From: Endomicrobium sp.
GTDB taxonomy: Bacteria > Elusimicrobiota > Endomicrobiia > Endomicrobiales > Endomicrobiaceae
DNA length: 64,000 nucleotides
Assembly (NCBI GenBank): GCA_031262585.1
Contig: JAISHK010000001.1
Span: forward strand, 153,882-217,881
Direction: 5' to 3'
The notes below the pieces were generated by a model, which saw only the letters and a list, made by a program, of their open reading frames with translations, was not told the DNA's origin and searched no databases. A program made the translations under genes and the position numbers. Below are positions 9,196 through 18,560 of the stretch, one piece after another. The stretch's first letter is position 1. Each line of letters starts with the position of its first letter.

Positions 9196-10344
9196 TTATT
9201 TATTTAAATTTTTTTCTACAGTATAAGCAATGTACTTTGCAGCTTTGGGAAGAGCTGATTCATCAATATTAAAATTAGTATGATGCCAAGGGTAAGAAGT
9301 GTGTTTATCTCCAGAAGTACCTATATAAATAAAATTACCTGGAACTTTATCCAAATATTCTGAAAAATCTTCTCCACCCATAGACGGTTTTTTCATAATT
9401 TCTACTTTTTCATTGCCGTAAAATTCTTTCGCACTTTCAATACATTGTTGAACAATATCATCATTATTTACTAAAGTATTACTTATCACTTGATATTGAA
9501 CTGTACACTTAACACCATAAGCTATTTCTAAACTTTTAATTTTATTCAAAATACTTGTCCTTATTAAGTGTCTTACTTCATTACTAAAAGTCCTTACAGT
9601 ACCTTCTAACGTTACTTCCTTACAAATAATATTGTACGCATCTCCACCTGTTATTTTTCCAAATGTTATAACGCTCCCTTCAAGAGGATCAATTTCCCTA
9701 GAAATAATTTCCTGAACCATATTTACAAAAATTGAAGTTATAACTAAAGCGTCTTTGCCTTTATGAGGATAAGCACCATGAGTTACTAAGCCTATTATTT
9801 TAACTTTTATTTTGTCAACTGCCGCCATCATCGTGCCAAATTTAAAACCTATTTTACCGGATTTAAGCCATGGATAAACATGAATTCCTAAAATAAAATT
9901 TACGTTCGGATTTTTTAAAGCTCCACATTCAATCATAACTTTTGCACCATCGAAAGTTTCTTCATTCGGTTGAAAAATAAATCTAACATTTCCTTTTAAC
10001 TTATTTTTTCGTGACTGTAAAAGTTTCGCCACACCAAGTACTACCGCTATATGAGCATCATGACCACAAGCATGCATTATTCCACTTTTTGTTGACTTAT
10101 ATTCAACATCATTATTCTCACAAATAGGCAAGGCATCTATATCTGCCCTTAAAGCTATTGTTTTTCCTCGCTTCGTAGTATTAATAGTTGCTATCACTCC
10201 CGTTTTTCCAATACGTTTATAAGGAATATTCAATTCTTTAAGATTAGATTCAATAAATTTTGCTGTTTCATATTCATTACCACCAAGTTCAGGATTTTTA
10301 TGTACATGTCTTCGTATTGTTAAAACTTCTTGTTCAAAATTCAT
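9196..10344 (-). CDS. M20 family amidohydrolase/peptidase
   Basis: This 382-residue protein belongs to the M20D amidohydrolases (hippurate hydrolase, IAA-amino-acid hydrolase, N-acetyl-diaminopimelate deacetylase group). The metal-site segments are present: RADIDALP at 66-73, MHACGHDAH at 90-98 with the Cys and His ligands, the QPNEE catalytic/ligand segment near 130, the HGAYPH dimerisation-domain motif and the C-terminal GGEDFSEY. GAGGTATTCAATG supports the start. It stands alone. It most likely removes an acyl group from an amino acid derivative; the true substrate cannot be read from sequence, so no gene symbol is given. Confidence 0.9.
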   Translation of the reverse strand: MNFEQEVLTIRRHVHKNPELGGNEYETAKFIESNLKELNIPYKRIGKTGVIATINTTKRGKTIALRADIDALPICENNDVEYKSTKSGIMHACGHDAHIAVVLGVAKLLQSRKNKLKGNVRFIFQPNEETFDGAKVMIECGALKNPNVNFILGIHVYPWLKSGKIGFKFGTMMAAVDKIKVKIIGLVTHGAYPHKGKDALVITSIFVNMVQEIISREIDPLEGSVITFGKITGGDAYNIICKEVTLEGTVRTFSNEVRHLIRTSILNKIKSLEIAYGVKCTVQYQVISNTLVNNDDIVQQCIESAKEFYGNEKVEIMKKPSMGGEDFSEYLDKVPGNFIYIGTSGDKHTSYPWHHTNFNIDESALPKAAKYIAYTVEKNLNK

Positions 10345-11088
10345 TGAATACCTCCTAAAAAAATATTAAAACAAATTACATTTATAAAATTTAACTACTA
10401 AACAATACAAAATTTCATTAATATAATTTATTATTTTTACTATTTAGAAAATTCAAAACAAACATCTAATTAATTGTTTAAAAATTAAACAATATCAATA
10501 CAAAACACATACAAATACACTTTAAAAAATATTTTTTACTAAAATTTTTATATTATCTAAAATAATTACTTGTTATAGGTACTGTATTTTATCTATCAAG
10601 AGTTGAACATTTGAAAATGTAATTATAGATTTCGTGCTTACATTTTCTCTAGATTTTATGTCTATTTACTCTTTTCAACTTTCCTATTGCATTCACATTA
10701 CTTAACTTATACTTGTAGTACATTCATTTTCCTTGTTTATTTACATTATAATTCTTTTTAAATTATCCAATTTTCGTCATTCTCCAATAACAGTTGTTTT
10801 TATTTCTTAACCTTTCATTTTAATATGATAAACTCTATAACACATTTTTTCTTGCCTATATAATAAAAGCACGCACACACCTTCTCTTAATTTTTTAACT
10901 CACTTCTAATTCCACATTTTTTGATCTGTATCATCACTAATCACAATTCTTTTTTATTTTGACATTTATTTGATATTTTAACAACAAATAATTTTACATA
11001 AAAAAACTTCAACACATAAAAAATCATCTTACCCATATTTTGCAAAAATAATCTACTTCTTTTCATATTGTTTAACGAAATCTATTTT
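10345..11088. other. Spacer with nothing recognisable
   Basis: About 740 bases of A+T-rich DNA between the M20 hydrolase and the metallo-beta-lactamase gene. All frames on both strands are heavily interrupted; I find no RNA gene, repeat or clear hairpin. Confidence 0.35.
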
Positions 11089-11697
11089 TTAACTCATCCA
11101 CACGTTATTGCGCAACTCACTTTTTAATGTAGTCACGTTACCATGACCCGGATAAATTACAATAGACGGATCCAACTTTTTTAATTTGTTAAGTGATTGA
11201 GGAAGCATTTCAGAATTACCTCCTTCTAAATCCGTTCTTCCCACTGTACCTGCAAAAAGAGTATCTCCAGTAATTAAAAAACCATCGAACAATAAACATA
11301 TACTACCTTTTGTATGACCAGGTGTATGAATAACCTTAAAAATTGTAAAAGACAACTTAATTTCTTGATTATCTTCTAATAAAATATCTGGTTCTTTAAC
11401 AATTACAGTACTCTTAAGCTTTTTAGAATTTCCACAAACCATTGACACTTCATCACGATGTAACGCTAATGGGATTTTAAATTTCGAACGTATTTGCTCA
11501 TCAGTATATATATGATCATAATGACCATGCGTATTTATAAGAATTTCAGGTTTAAATTTATTTTTCTCTATTTCAGAAATCAGTTCCTCATCATCCTCGC
11601 CAGGATCAATTATAGCGGCATGCAAATTCTCAGAATCATATACTACATAACAATTTGACCTCAAAAAACCAGATACTATTCTTTTAACTTTTATCAT
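11089..11697 (-). CDS. Metallo-beta-lactamase fold hydrolase (glyoxalase II-like)
   Basis: The 202-residue protein has the complete zinc-site series: THGHYDH at 56-62, a His in the GHTKGS loop near 125, Asp in TGDTLF near 144 and a His in YPGHG near 183. It matches the short YcbL/GloB-like hydrolases without the C-terminal glyoxalase II domain, so the substrate may be S-lactoylglutathione or another thioester. It is the last gene of the rpsO-to-pgpA block, 15 bases after pgpA on the same strand. Specific function is inferred at family level only. Confidence 0.88.
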   Translation of the reverse strand: MIKVKRIVSGFLRSNCYVVYDSENLHAAIIDPGEDDEELISEIEKNKFKPEILINTHGHYDHIYTDEQIRSKFKIPLALHRDEVSMVCGNSKKLKSTVIVKEPDILLEDNQEIKLSFTIFKVIHTPGHTKGSICLLFDGFLITGDTLFAGTVGRTDLEGGNSEMLPQSLNKLKKLDPSIVIYPGHGNVTTLKSELRNNVWMS

Positions 11698-11712
11698 GCC
11701 TTATTACCTCTC

Positions 11713-12174
11713 TTATCTATCTAATAAAAATCTAACACATTGCAAAATCACATTTGTAAATATTCCGGCTATAATATCATCAATTGTTATACCAAAACCT
11801 CCACTTAAATTTTGTGAGTTTTTGATAAATAAAGGTTTTCTTATATCAAAAAACCTAAATAACAAAAAACCAGAAAGCAAAAATATAATTGTTTTAGGTA
11901 AAAATGCGATTGAAAACCAAGTACCTGCAACCTCATCTATAACTATTCTTTTGTCATCTTTCGTATTATATATATTTTGTGCTACAGAAGAAAATAATAT
12001 TGAAACTAAAAACATTACAATAAGAATAAAAATTTGGAATACAAAAACATTCGGAACAAACAATATCCAAATCAAAATTCCTGCTAAACTGCTTATTGTC
12101 CCAGGAGCACATTTAATATAACCAATACCAAAAACAGAAGAATAAACTAATATTATTCTATTTATTACTCGCAT
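11713..12174 (-). CDS. pgpA: Phosphatidylglycerophosphatase A
   Basis: At 153 residues it has the normal length of PgpA, a membrane enzyme that dephosphorylates phosphatidylglycerol phosphate. Conserved blocks are GYIKCAPGT near 18-26, VIDEVAGTW near 77-85 and the C-terminal FFDIRKP ... GGFGITIDDIIAG segment with its acidic residues. Several hydrophobic helices are visible. It overlaps the end of pgsA by 10 bases, and PgsA makes its substrate, so the two phosphatidylglycerol steps are coupled. Confidence 0.93.
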   Translation of the reverse strand: MRVINRIILVYSSVFGIGYIKCAPGTISSLAGILIWILFVPNVFVFQIFILIVMFLVSILFSSVAQNIYNTKDDKRIVIDEVAGTWFSIAFLPKTIIFLLSGFLLFRFFDIRKPLFIKNSQNLSGGFGITIDDIIAGIFTNVILQCVRFLLDR

Positions 12175-12782
12175 ATTAAATTTCTGTATTTATATATATA
12201 CTTTACACCTGAAAAAATTGTAATCATAACAACAATTAAGCTTAACCAAAACGTAGCTTTCGCCATTATAGCGTATAATATAAAATAGTATTCGTTATCA
12301 CAAATCTTAAAAACATTTGGAGTAATATTTGAAAATTTAAAACGCGCTTCGTTTAATATCAGAATTATCATTACAAACATAATTACAACAATTTGAATTG
12401 TAGTTTTAATTTTACCAAATTTATCCGCGGGTATTACTATATTTTTAGAAGCAGCAATAGAGCGCAAAGCTGTAATTAGAAATTCTCGTGCTATTATTGT
12501 TATAACTATCCACGGTTCCATCTCAAGAGATGGAATTTTTATAAAACATATGAAAGCAGACGAAATCAATAACTTATCAGCAAGAGGATCTAAAAATATT
12601 CCCAAAGATGTTATAATCTTATTTCTTCTAGCTACCCGCCCATCAAAAAAATCAGTAATTGACGCTATACAAAAAACAATAAGTGCTAACACAACATTAT
12701 AAAAACCACCTAATTCCATGAACAAAATATAAAGTGGAACCATACATATTCGCACAATAGTCAGCTTATTTGCCAAATTCAT
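12165..12782 (-). CDS. pgsA: CDP-diacylglycerol-glycerol-3-phosphate 3-phosphatidyltransferase
   Basis: The 205-residue multi-pass protein carries the full CDP-alcohol phosphotransferase signature: Asp44, Asp47-Gly48, Ala51-Arg52, Gly61, Asp65, Asp69. It joins CDP-diacylglycerol to glycerol-3-phosphate. It lies about 100 bases downstream of rimO and is coupled to pgpA. PgsA is the best fit given the adjacent PgpA; phosphatidylserine synthases of the same superfamily are less similar in layout. Confidence 0.94.
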   Translation of the reverse strand: MNLANKLTIVRICMVPLYILFMELGGFYNVVLALIVFCIASITDFFDGRVARRNKIITSLGIFLDPLADKLLISSAFICFIKIPSLEMEPWIVITIIAREFLITALRSIAASKNIVIPADKFGKIKTTIQIVVIMFVMIILILNEARFKFSNITPNVFKICDNEYYFILYAIMAKATFWLSLIVVMITIFSGVKYIYKYRNLICE

Positions 12783-12883
12783 TTTTATTCCTCATACTTT
12801 GCTCTCTAGATTTTTTAACAAAATAAACTTTATATATTATATTATACCAACCATAACTTAACAATCAAATTGCATTTGATTAC

Positions 12884-14221
12884 CTAGTTCCTCAGATCAT
12901 CTTGCAAAACCGCTTTAATATCATACCCTTTAACACCAACTACTTTGACTTTATAAAAACTACCTATTTTAACGGAACAACTGCTTATTGCTATTACATT
13001 ACCATCAATTTCAGGCGCTTGAAAATAAGCTCTCCCTTTTACAGTATAATTTCTGCCATTTTTAAAACAATTTTCAACAAGAATAATGATAATATTGTCT
13101 GATATTTTAGCAATTTTAAATTTAAAAATACCATACTGTATATTTTCTATAAGTAATTTTCGATCTTTTATAACAGATCTTTTAATTTTTTTATCAAATT
13201 TTGAAGAAGTTGCTTCCTTTTGATCCGAATATTCAAAAACACCAACATATTGAAAGTACATTTTGTTGAGAAAGTCTACAAGTTCACTCACATCTTTTTC
13301 AGTCTCTCCTGGAAAACCGATTATTATAGATGTCCTTAAAATTACATTCGGCAATTTATTTTTTATTTTTTCAATAATATTTACTGTATTTAGTGGACGC
13401 TTCATTGAAGCCAAGATATTCTTACTTATATGCTGTATAGGAATGTCAATATAATTACAAATATTATCATACTCTTTAAATACATCAAGTAAATTATCAG
13501 TAATACTTGATGGATAAGCATAAAGCAACCTTATCCATTTTAATTCTTTAATCTTTGAAAGTTTTATAAGCAATTTATCCAAAGCAAAAACTTTGTAAAT
13601 ATCTTTACCATAACTTGTGACATCTTGAGCAATTAATATAAGTTCTTTTATTCCATTGTCTGCCAAATATTTAGCTTCATTAACTAAAACCTCTATTCTG
13701 CGACTCTCATAATTCCCTCGTAGTAAAGGAATTATACAAAAACTACACTTATGATCGCAGCCTTCGGCAATTTTTAAATACGTTGAAGATGTATTTGAAG
13801 AAAGTAATCTATAGATTGAATTATTTAAACCGCCTGGATAAAAATGAAGCCTACTTAAATAAAATTCATTTGAACTTTTATTAAAAATCAATTCTGGAAG
13901 TTTATTCAACGTACCAGTACCAACGAAACCATCTATTTCTGGGAATAATTCAAACATTTCTTCTTTTAACAATTGTGGCAAACATCCAGAAACATATACA
14001 CGCAAACCCGTCACTTTTTTTATATTTAAAACATTTTGTATACATCTTTCAGATTCTGCCTTAGCTGCTTTTATAAAAGAGCAAGTATGTACTACAGCAA
14101 TATCTGCTTCATTAATATCATTAATAATAATCAGTCCCTTATTTTTAAATATACCAAGTAAATATTCAGCTTCAACTATATTTTTAGGACATCCCAAAGA
14201 AATCATTACTACTTTTTGCAT
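12884..14221 (-). CDS. rimO: Ribosomal protein S12 methylthiotransferase
   Basis: The 445-residue protein has the UPF0004 domain with cluster cysteines Cys11 (SLGCPKN), Cys47 (HTCSF) and Cys80 (VSGC), the radical-SAM motif GCDHKCSFC (Cys155, Cys159, Cys162), and a C-terminal TRAM domain ending IGSFYKVKVVGVKGYDIKA. The SLGCPKN start and the TRAM form favour RimO (beta-methylthiolation of S12) over MiaB. It starts 5 bases after the rodZ-like gene's stop. It needs two 4Fe-4S clusters, consistent with anaerobic life. Confidence 0.93.
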   Translation of the reverse strand: MQKVVMISLGCPKNIVEAEYLLGIFKNKGLIIINDINEADIAVVHTCSFIKAAKAESERCIQNVLNIKKVTGLRVYVSGCLPQLLKEEMFELFPEIDGFVGTGTLNKLPELIFNKSSNEFYLSRLHFYPGGLNNSIYRLLSSNTSSTYLKIAEGCDHKCSFCIIPLLRGNYESRRIEVLVNEAKYLADNGIKELILIAQDVTSYGKDIYKVFALDKLLIKLSKIKELKWIRLLYAYPSSITDNLLDVFKEYDNICNYIDIPIQHISKNILASMKRPLNTVNIIEKIKNKLPNVILRTSIIIGFPGETEKDVSELVDFLNKMYFQYVGVFEYSDQKEATSSKFDKKIKRSVIKDRKLLIENIQYGIFKFKIAKISDNIIIILVENCFKNGRNYTVKGRAYFQAPEIDGNVIAISSCSVKIGSFYKVKVVGVKGYDIKAVLQDDLRN

Positions 14222-14226
14222 AATTC

Positions 14227-15006
14227 TTATATATCGTCGCCTTTTTTTAAAATAAGTGTATTAACATTTTTTATAGAACCTGCTATAGCATCAATCTGTT
14301 CTCCATTAAAAAAAACTTTTACACCTGGAGTATAGCCTATTTTTAAAGTAAAAAATTCATTAGACTTCCATGTTTTTTTATCACCTTTTAAAAGAGTATC
14401 TTCATATACCGTTACGTTATCACAATGTACCTTAAGCCAAACATCTGTTATTGCTTCAACAAAAAGTTTTTGTTTTAAAACAAAAGAAGATTTTTGCTTA
14501 TTCAAATCTTTCGTCGTATTTGAATACTTTTCTGTTTGAATTAATTTATTTAAATCTTCATCGTGTTTATTATTTTGAGATATTGCACCTTCAATAGAAT
14601 TAGACGTATTTTTATTAAAAAATAATAATATAAACAAAAAAACTATCGCTGCACCTATAATTAAAACTATCAATAATTTTTTCATATAAAAAACTAATTT
14701 TTCTTTATAAAAAGTTTTTTGAATAAATTTAGAATCATCAATCAATTTTTTTTTAACATTATCCAACTGCTGTTCTAAATTACATTTATTATAAATTTCA
14801 ATTATTTTTTCAGGATCAAATCCAAGATACTTCGCATAAGATCTTATAAAACTTTTACAATAGACTTCAGCAGAAAAGAAACTCATATCGCCTTCTTCTA
14901 TAGCAATGAGATACTTTTCATGAATCTTAATGGCCTTATGGATATCAGAAAGAGATATTTTCATCTGTTTGCGTCTTTCTCTAAGCATCCCTCCCATTTC
15001 TTTCAT
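14227..15006 (-). CDS. RodZ-like cytoskeletal membrane protein
   Basis: At 259 residues it has the RodZ layout: an N-terminal Xre-type helix-turn-helix at about 8-65 (LRERRKQMKISLSDIH ... YLGFDPEKI), a Lys-rich linker, one transmembrane helix at 111-130 and a periplasmic DUF4115 domain (about 170-255, with FVEAITDVWLKVHCDN and VFFNGEQID). RodZ links MreB to the inner membrane and sets cell shape. The neighbours (rimO, lolA, ftsK) fit an envelope/division operon. It could also be the related 'helix-turn-helix plus DUF4115' protein without an MreB partner, as no mreB is in the window. Confidence 0.82.
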   Translation of the reverse strand: MKEMGGMLRERRKQMKISLSDIHKAIKIHEKYLIAIEEGDMSFFSAEVYCKSFIRSYAKYLGFDPEKIIEIYNKCNLEQQLDNVKKKLIDDSKFIQKTFYKEKLVFYMKKLLIVLIIGAAIVFLFILLFFNKNTSNSIEGAISQNNKHDEDLNKLIQTEKYSNTTKDLNKQKSSFVLKQKLFVEAITDVWLKVHCDNVTVYEDTLLKGDKKTWKSNEFFTLKIGYTPGVKVFFNGEQIDAIAGSIKNVNTLILKKGDDI

Positions 15007-15022
15007 TATTTCTCCAAATTAA

Positions 15023-15691
15023 CTAATTAAGTTTTATTATTTCAATATTGTCCACTGTATCTAATTTAAACATATTCTTATCTAAAGAAGGATTTATAGT
15101 ATAACTTTTAAATATAATTTCTATCGTTGTACCATCAGATTTTGCAACAGCTTTACAAGGTAACATAGTCAATTTTGAAATACATACTTTTAAGCTCCAA
15201 TTTTTATTAACAGAAGTTATTTTGATTATAGCATATCTTTCATTCTCACCAACTAAATTTATTTTACTCGCTTTTTTTATTTTTCTCCAACTACTACCAA
15301 AATTAACAACAATCGCTGAAACAAAGTCCTTCCCAATTATATCATTCCATTTACCAATTATAGCTTGCTTATTGTCAGGAGTATAAATTGTTACATTTTT
15401 ACCATTAATATATATTAACTGTTCCTGAGAAGTTTTTTGATTTATATATATGCTGTCAGGTTTTTTAAAGTAAATAACTCCTACTATTTTCTGTTCTTCT
15501 TTTGTAGATTCAAAAAGTACAGTTTGAGTAAAATCAACTCTTAGAGAATCTATCTTATTATTAGTTTTTTCCATTTTTAGAAGAAAATCAAGTGCTTTAC
15601 CTTGAGAAGCACAAACAAAATCTAAAGAAAAAATAATAAAAAACATAATAATTATAATGCTCTTTTGAAATAATAAACAACTATTTTTCAA
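15023..15691 (-). CDS. lolA: LolA-like outer-membrane lipoprotein carrier
   Basis: The 222-residue protein has an N-terminal signal peptide (hydrophobic at about 10-28, ending FVCASQG) and then the LolA beta-sheet cradle: VDFTQTV, GVIYFKKPDSIYI, YINGKNVTIYTPDNKQAI and SKLTMLPCKAVAKSDGTTIEI. LolA shuttles lipoproteins across the periplasm, so this supports a diderm cell. It overlaps ftsK by 11 bases and precedes the rodZ-like gene by 16. ftsK-lolA neighbourhood is seen in many bacteria. The family call is firm; exact substrates are inferred. Confidence 0.85.
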   Translation of the reverse strand: MKNSCLLFQKSIIIIMFFIIFSLDFVCASQGKALDFLLKMEKTNNKIDSLRVDFTQTVLFESTKEEQKIVGVIYFKKPDSIYINQKTSQEQLIYINGKNVTIYTPDNKQAIIGKWNDIIGKDFVSAIVVNFGSSWRKIKKASKINLVGENERYAIIKITSVNKNWSLKVCISKLTMLPCKAVAKSDGTTIEIIFKSYTINPSLDKNMFKLDTVDNIEIIKLN

Positions 15692-17828
15692 TTTTACTTT
15701 CCATATTGTTTAAATATTGAGTGATTTTATCAAAATCTATTCGCCATTTATTAGTGCCTTCTGGTTTAGATATAAAACCTTTAGTTTCAAGTATACTTAA
15801 TATATTTGTAGCTTTTGCAGAACCTCCAAAATTTGCCTTAAGTAAATCTTGAGATATTCTCCTGCGCTCATTTATGAGTTTAAGAGCAGAAATTAAGTCA
15901 TTCGTTACTTTCTCTTTACTTAAGTTAAAACCACATTTTTCTTCAATACGTAACGGTTTATAAATTCTTGGGAATTTTTGTTCATTTATAAATGAAATTA
16001 TTTTTTCAGTTTCTTTTAAAGAAACAAATGCTCCTTGAAGACGCACAGGTCTTGCTTCACCAGGTGGTAAAAATAACATATCTCCTTTACCCATCAAGGA
16101 CTCAGCACCAACCATATCTAAAATTACTCTTGAATCTATCTTAGATGTAGTTTGAAATGAAAGTCTTGCAGGAAAGTTAGCTTTAATAATACCCGTTATT
16201 ACATTAACTGAAGGTCTTTGTGTAGCAAAAATCAAATGTATTCCTACAGCCCTCGCCATTTGTGCTAAACGTTGTATATAATTTTCTATCTCTTTTTTAA
16301 CTACAAGCATTAAATCTGCAAGTTCATCTATTATGACAACAATATAAAATTCTTTTTCACCATTTATTTCAAGCATTTTATCATTATAATCTTCAATATT
16401 CCTCACCATAGCTTTTGCAAACTTCTCATATCTTTTCTCCATAACAAAAACCAAATTTTTTAGAACATTAGCAACTTCTTTAGGATTGGTTATGATATCT
16501 GCATCACTAGCACTTGTACATGGATTATACAGATGAGGAATAGATCCATATATAGACATCTCAACACGTTTAGGATCAATTAATAGAAATTTAACTTCAT
16601 CAGGACGAGCTTTATACAAAATGGAAAGTATTATTGTATGAATACTCACACTTTTTCCAGAACCTGTAGCACCTGCTATTAACAAGTGCGGCATTGAAGC
16701 TAAATTTGTCACATAACCCATTCCATCTGTTGTTTTCCCTAAAGCTAATGAAAGAAGGGAATGTGAATTCATAAATATATCGTTTTCTAAAATACCTCTG
16801 AGGCCAACAATAACACTTAAATGATTAGGCACTTCTATACCAACAACAGATTTTTCAGGTATTGAAACAATCCTTATTGATGCCGTGCGCATCGTTAGAG
16901 AAATATTATCTATTATATTTGATACAGTTTGTATTTTTGTCCCGGGAGCTAAAACCAAATCATAACGCGTTATAACAGGACCTGGAATAATATCTTTAAC
17001 TTCAGCCACGATATCAAAATCTGCAAGAGTCGTTCTTAAAAGTTCTGCTCTTTTTAAGAGTTCATTCTCATCAATAATAGAATTTGAATCATTATCATTT
17101 TTAAGTAAGTCTGCAGGAGGAAGTTTATAGTCAAACTCTTTACTATCAACTGCACTTTGTTTAATAAACTCACGAAAAATAACACCTTTCCTTTTATTCT
17201 TTTCTTTTAGTTCATTGTTATTTACAATATTAGGCGTTAAATTTGCTCCTTCATTAAAACTAGAGTTTAAAAATAAGTTCGTTATATTATCAATATTCTG
17301 CTTTCTCTCACATCTTTTCATATCCACTTTTAAATTATTCCAAAAATTACACAAAAAATAAAACACAGAAAGCCTTAAAAATTTTGCAAAAGATAGAAGA
17401 ACTACTAATACTATAACTGCAAATCCCAGCCTAGAACCAAATAATTTTTTAAAAAAAGAATATAAATTGACTCCAAGCCACCCACCAGCAACCTCTAATT
17501 TAAATATATAACGTACAAATTCAAGTAATACTGACACTGAAAGCATACAAAAAATGGATTGAATAAAAGCAGCACGCCCTCTTATTTTTATAGATTGTTT
17601 AAAACTTATTATAAAAAACCACAAAAATATAAACGGTAAAATATACACAGCAGTACCAAATATTTTGAACAAAGTATTAGAAAACACTTGACCTATAATG
17701 CCTGATTTATCTGGAACAACAAATACATAGGCACTCAAAAAAGACATCACACCAAAAAACAAAGCATTGGTTTCCCTATTTTTTTTAATATTATATTGTC
17801 TTTTATTTGCTTTTTTATTTTTCTTCAC
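15681..17828 (-). CDS. ftsK: DNA translocase FtsK/SpoIIIE
   Basis: The 715-residue FtsK has four N-terminal membrane helices (about 23-39, 55-75, 86-107, 133-153), a short linker, the alpha domain (PGPVITRYDLVLAPGTK near 283-300), Walker A GATGSGKS at 386-393, Walker B VVIIDELADLM near 491, and the C-terminal gamma winged helix (RRISQDLLKANF ... ILETKGFISKPEG) that reads KOPS sequences. It pumps chromosome ends through the septum before division. The linker is short compared with E. coli FtsK, as usual outside gammaproteobacteria. It overlaps lolA. Confidence 0.97.
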   Translation of the reverse strand: MKKNKKANKRQYNIKKNRETNALFFGVMSFLSAYVFVVPDKSGIIGQVFSNTLFKIFGTAVYILPFIFLWFFIISFKQSIKIRGRAAFIQSIFCMLSVSVLLEFVRYIFKLEVAGGWLGVNLYSFFKKLFGSRLGFAVIVLVVLLSFAKFLRLSVFYFLCNFWNNLKVDMKRCERKQNIDNITNLFLNSSFNEGANLTPNIVNNNELKEKNKRKGVIFREFIKQSAVDSKEFDYKLPPADLLKNDNDSNSIIDENELLKRAELLRTTLADFDIVAEVKDIIPGPVITRYDLVLAPGTKIQTVSNIIDNISLTMRTASIRIVSIPEKSVVGIEVPNHLSVIVGLRGILENDIFMNSHSLLSLALGKTTDGMGYVTNLASMPHLLIAGATGSGKSVSIHTIILSILYKARPDEVKFLLIDPKRVEMSIYGSIPHLYNPCTSASDADIITNPKEVANVLKNLVFVMEKRYEKFAKAMVRNIEDYNDKMLEINGEKEFYIVVIIDELADLMLVVKKEIENYIQRLAQMARAVGIHLIFATQRPSVNVITGIIKANFPARLSFQTTSKIDSRVILDMVGAESLMGKGDMLFLPPGEARPVRLQGAFVSLKETEKIISFINEQKFPRIYKPLRIEEKCGFNLSKEKVTNDLISALKLINERRRISQDLLKANFGGSAKATNILSILETKGFISKPEGTNKWRIDFDKITQYLNNMESKIEK

Positions 17829-17861
17829 GAAAATAAACCTCTTCGATAGAAAAATTTTTGG

Positions 17862-17933
17862 AAGTTATTTTAAAGATACCATGCAACCATTTTCATCTCG
17901 CATAATACCAATTTTACTCCTCTTAAAAGTCAT
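17862..17933 (-). pseudogene. Short ORF between accB and ftsK, probably remnant
   Basis: A 23-codon frame (MTFKRSKIGIMRDENG ...) begins at an ATG that overlaps the TGA of the preceding 40-codon frame (ATGA). Together they look like one small ancestral gene broken by a frame change, or two coupled tiny ORFs. No family recognised. ftsK starts 33 bases further on. Confidence 0.3.
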
Positions 17934-18052
17934 CTTAATTGCAAGGTTAAAGTATCATTTTGAGATACAAAGACCAACTTTAACTTATTAATTCGTTGAC
18001 AAATGTACCCCCCAGCCACAATACTTGTCACTTTAACGACATATACGGCCAT
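17930..18052 (-). pseudogene. Short ORF after accB, probably remnant of a small gene
   Basis: Four bases after the accB stop a 40-codon frame opens (MAVYVVKVTSIVAGGY, later LVFVSQNDTLTLQLR). It is locally richer in G and C than the other spacers, which suggests it was coding until recently. accC normally follows accB, but this does not resemble an accC start. Translated product uncertain. Confidence 0.35.
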
Positions 18053-18055
18053 TGC

Positions 18056-18490
18056 TCAAACTTTTTCTATTTCAAATAAGTCTTGTCCAGAAGATACTGC
18101 TTTACCGTTCTCAACCAATATCTTAACTATCCTCACTTTAAATACCGCTTTAATCTCATTCATGACTTTCATAGCCTCAATTATACACAAAGTTTTACCC
18201 ATTTCAACAACATCCCCTTCATCTACAAATATAGGTAACGAAGGAGAAGGTGCTCTATAAAATACTCCAGCTATTGGAGATTTTATTGTTTCAAATAAAG
18301 AAATAACATTCTTTTTTGTATCATCAACAGGGATATTCTGTTTTTTTAAAGAAGCTTGTTTATTATCACTATTATCTTTACGCTTTATACAAACACTATA
18401 ATCTTTTGAATTCACTTCAAGTTCTTGAATTTTTTCCTCTTTCATTATTTCGTAAAGAGATCTCACTTTGTCTTTAATATCATCTGTCAT
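18056..18490 (-). CDS. accB: Biotin carboxyl carrier protein of acetyl-CoA carboxylase
   Basis: The protein is about 144 residues. Its C-terminal biotinyl domain carries the target lysine in EAMKVMNEI (about Lys108), preceded by the PSPSLPIFVDEGDVVEMG thumb region and followed by VSSGQDLFEIE. The N-terminal half has the usual helix plus low-complexity linker. I prefer the ATG at 18490, which has GAAGG six bases upstream, over the TTG two codons earlier. It carries CO2 for malonyl-CoA formation. accC does not follow, as it often does, so the biotin carboxylase must be encoded elsewhere. Confidence 0.93.
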   Translation of the reverse strand: MTDDIKDKVRSLYEIMKEEKIQELEVNSKDYSVCIKRKDNSDNKQASLKKQNIPVDDTKKNVISLFETIKSPIAGVFYRAPSPSLPIFVDEGDVVEMGKTLCIIEAMKVMNEIKAVFKVRIVKILVENGKAVSSGQDLFEIEKV

Positions 18491-18523
18491 TATCAACCTT
18501 CTTTTACTAAAGGGGGAAGGACA

Positions 18524-18559
18524 AAATGTAGCAAAAAATGTGTATTTTTTGCTACATTT
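18524..18559 (-). terminator. 16-bp stem hairpin between pnp and accB
   Basis: AAATGTAGCAAAAAAT pairs perfectly with ATTTTTTGCTACATTT across a 4-base loop. It lies immediately after the pnp stop and about 34 bases before the accB start. It may act as a partial terminator, a processing site or a stabiliser of the pnp 3' end within the rpsO-pnp-accB transcript. The run of A/T after the stem is short. Confidence 0.6.
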
Positions 18560-18560
18560 G

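Noticed and set aside
9020..9226. 68-codon plus-strand ORF next to the M20 hydrolase
   Set aside because: It overlaps the end of the real minus-strand gene, has no ribosome binding site, and its composition follows A+T bias; the opposite strand here looks like membrane-protein debris instead.
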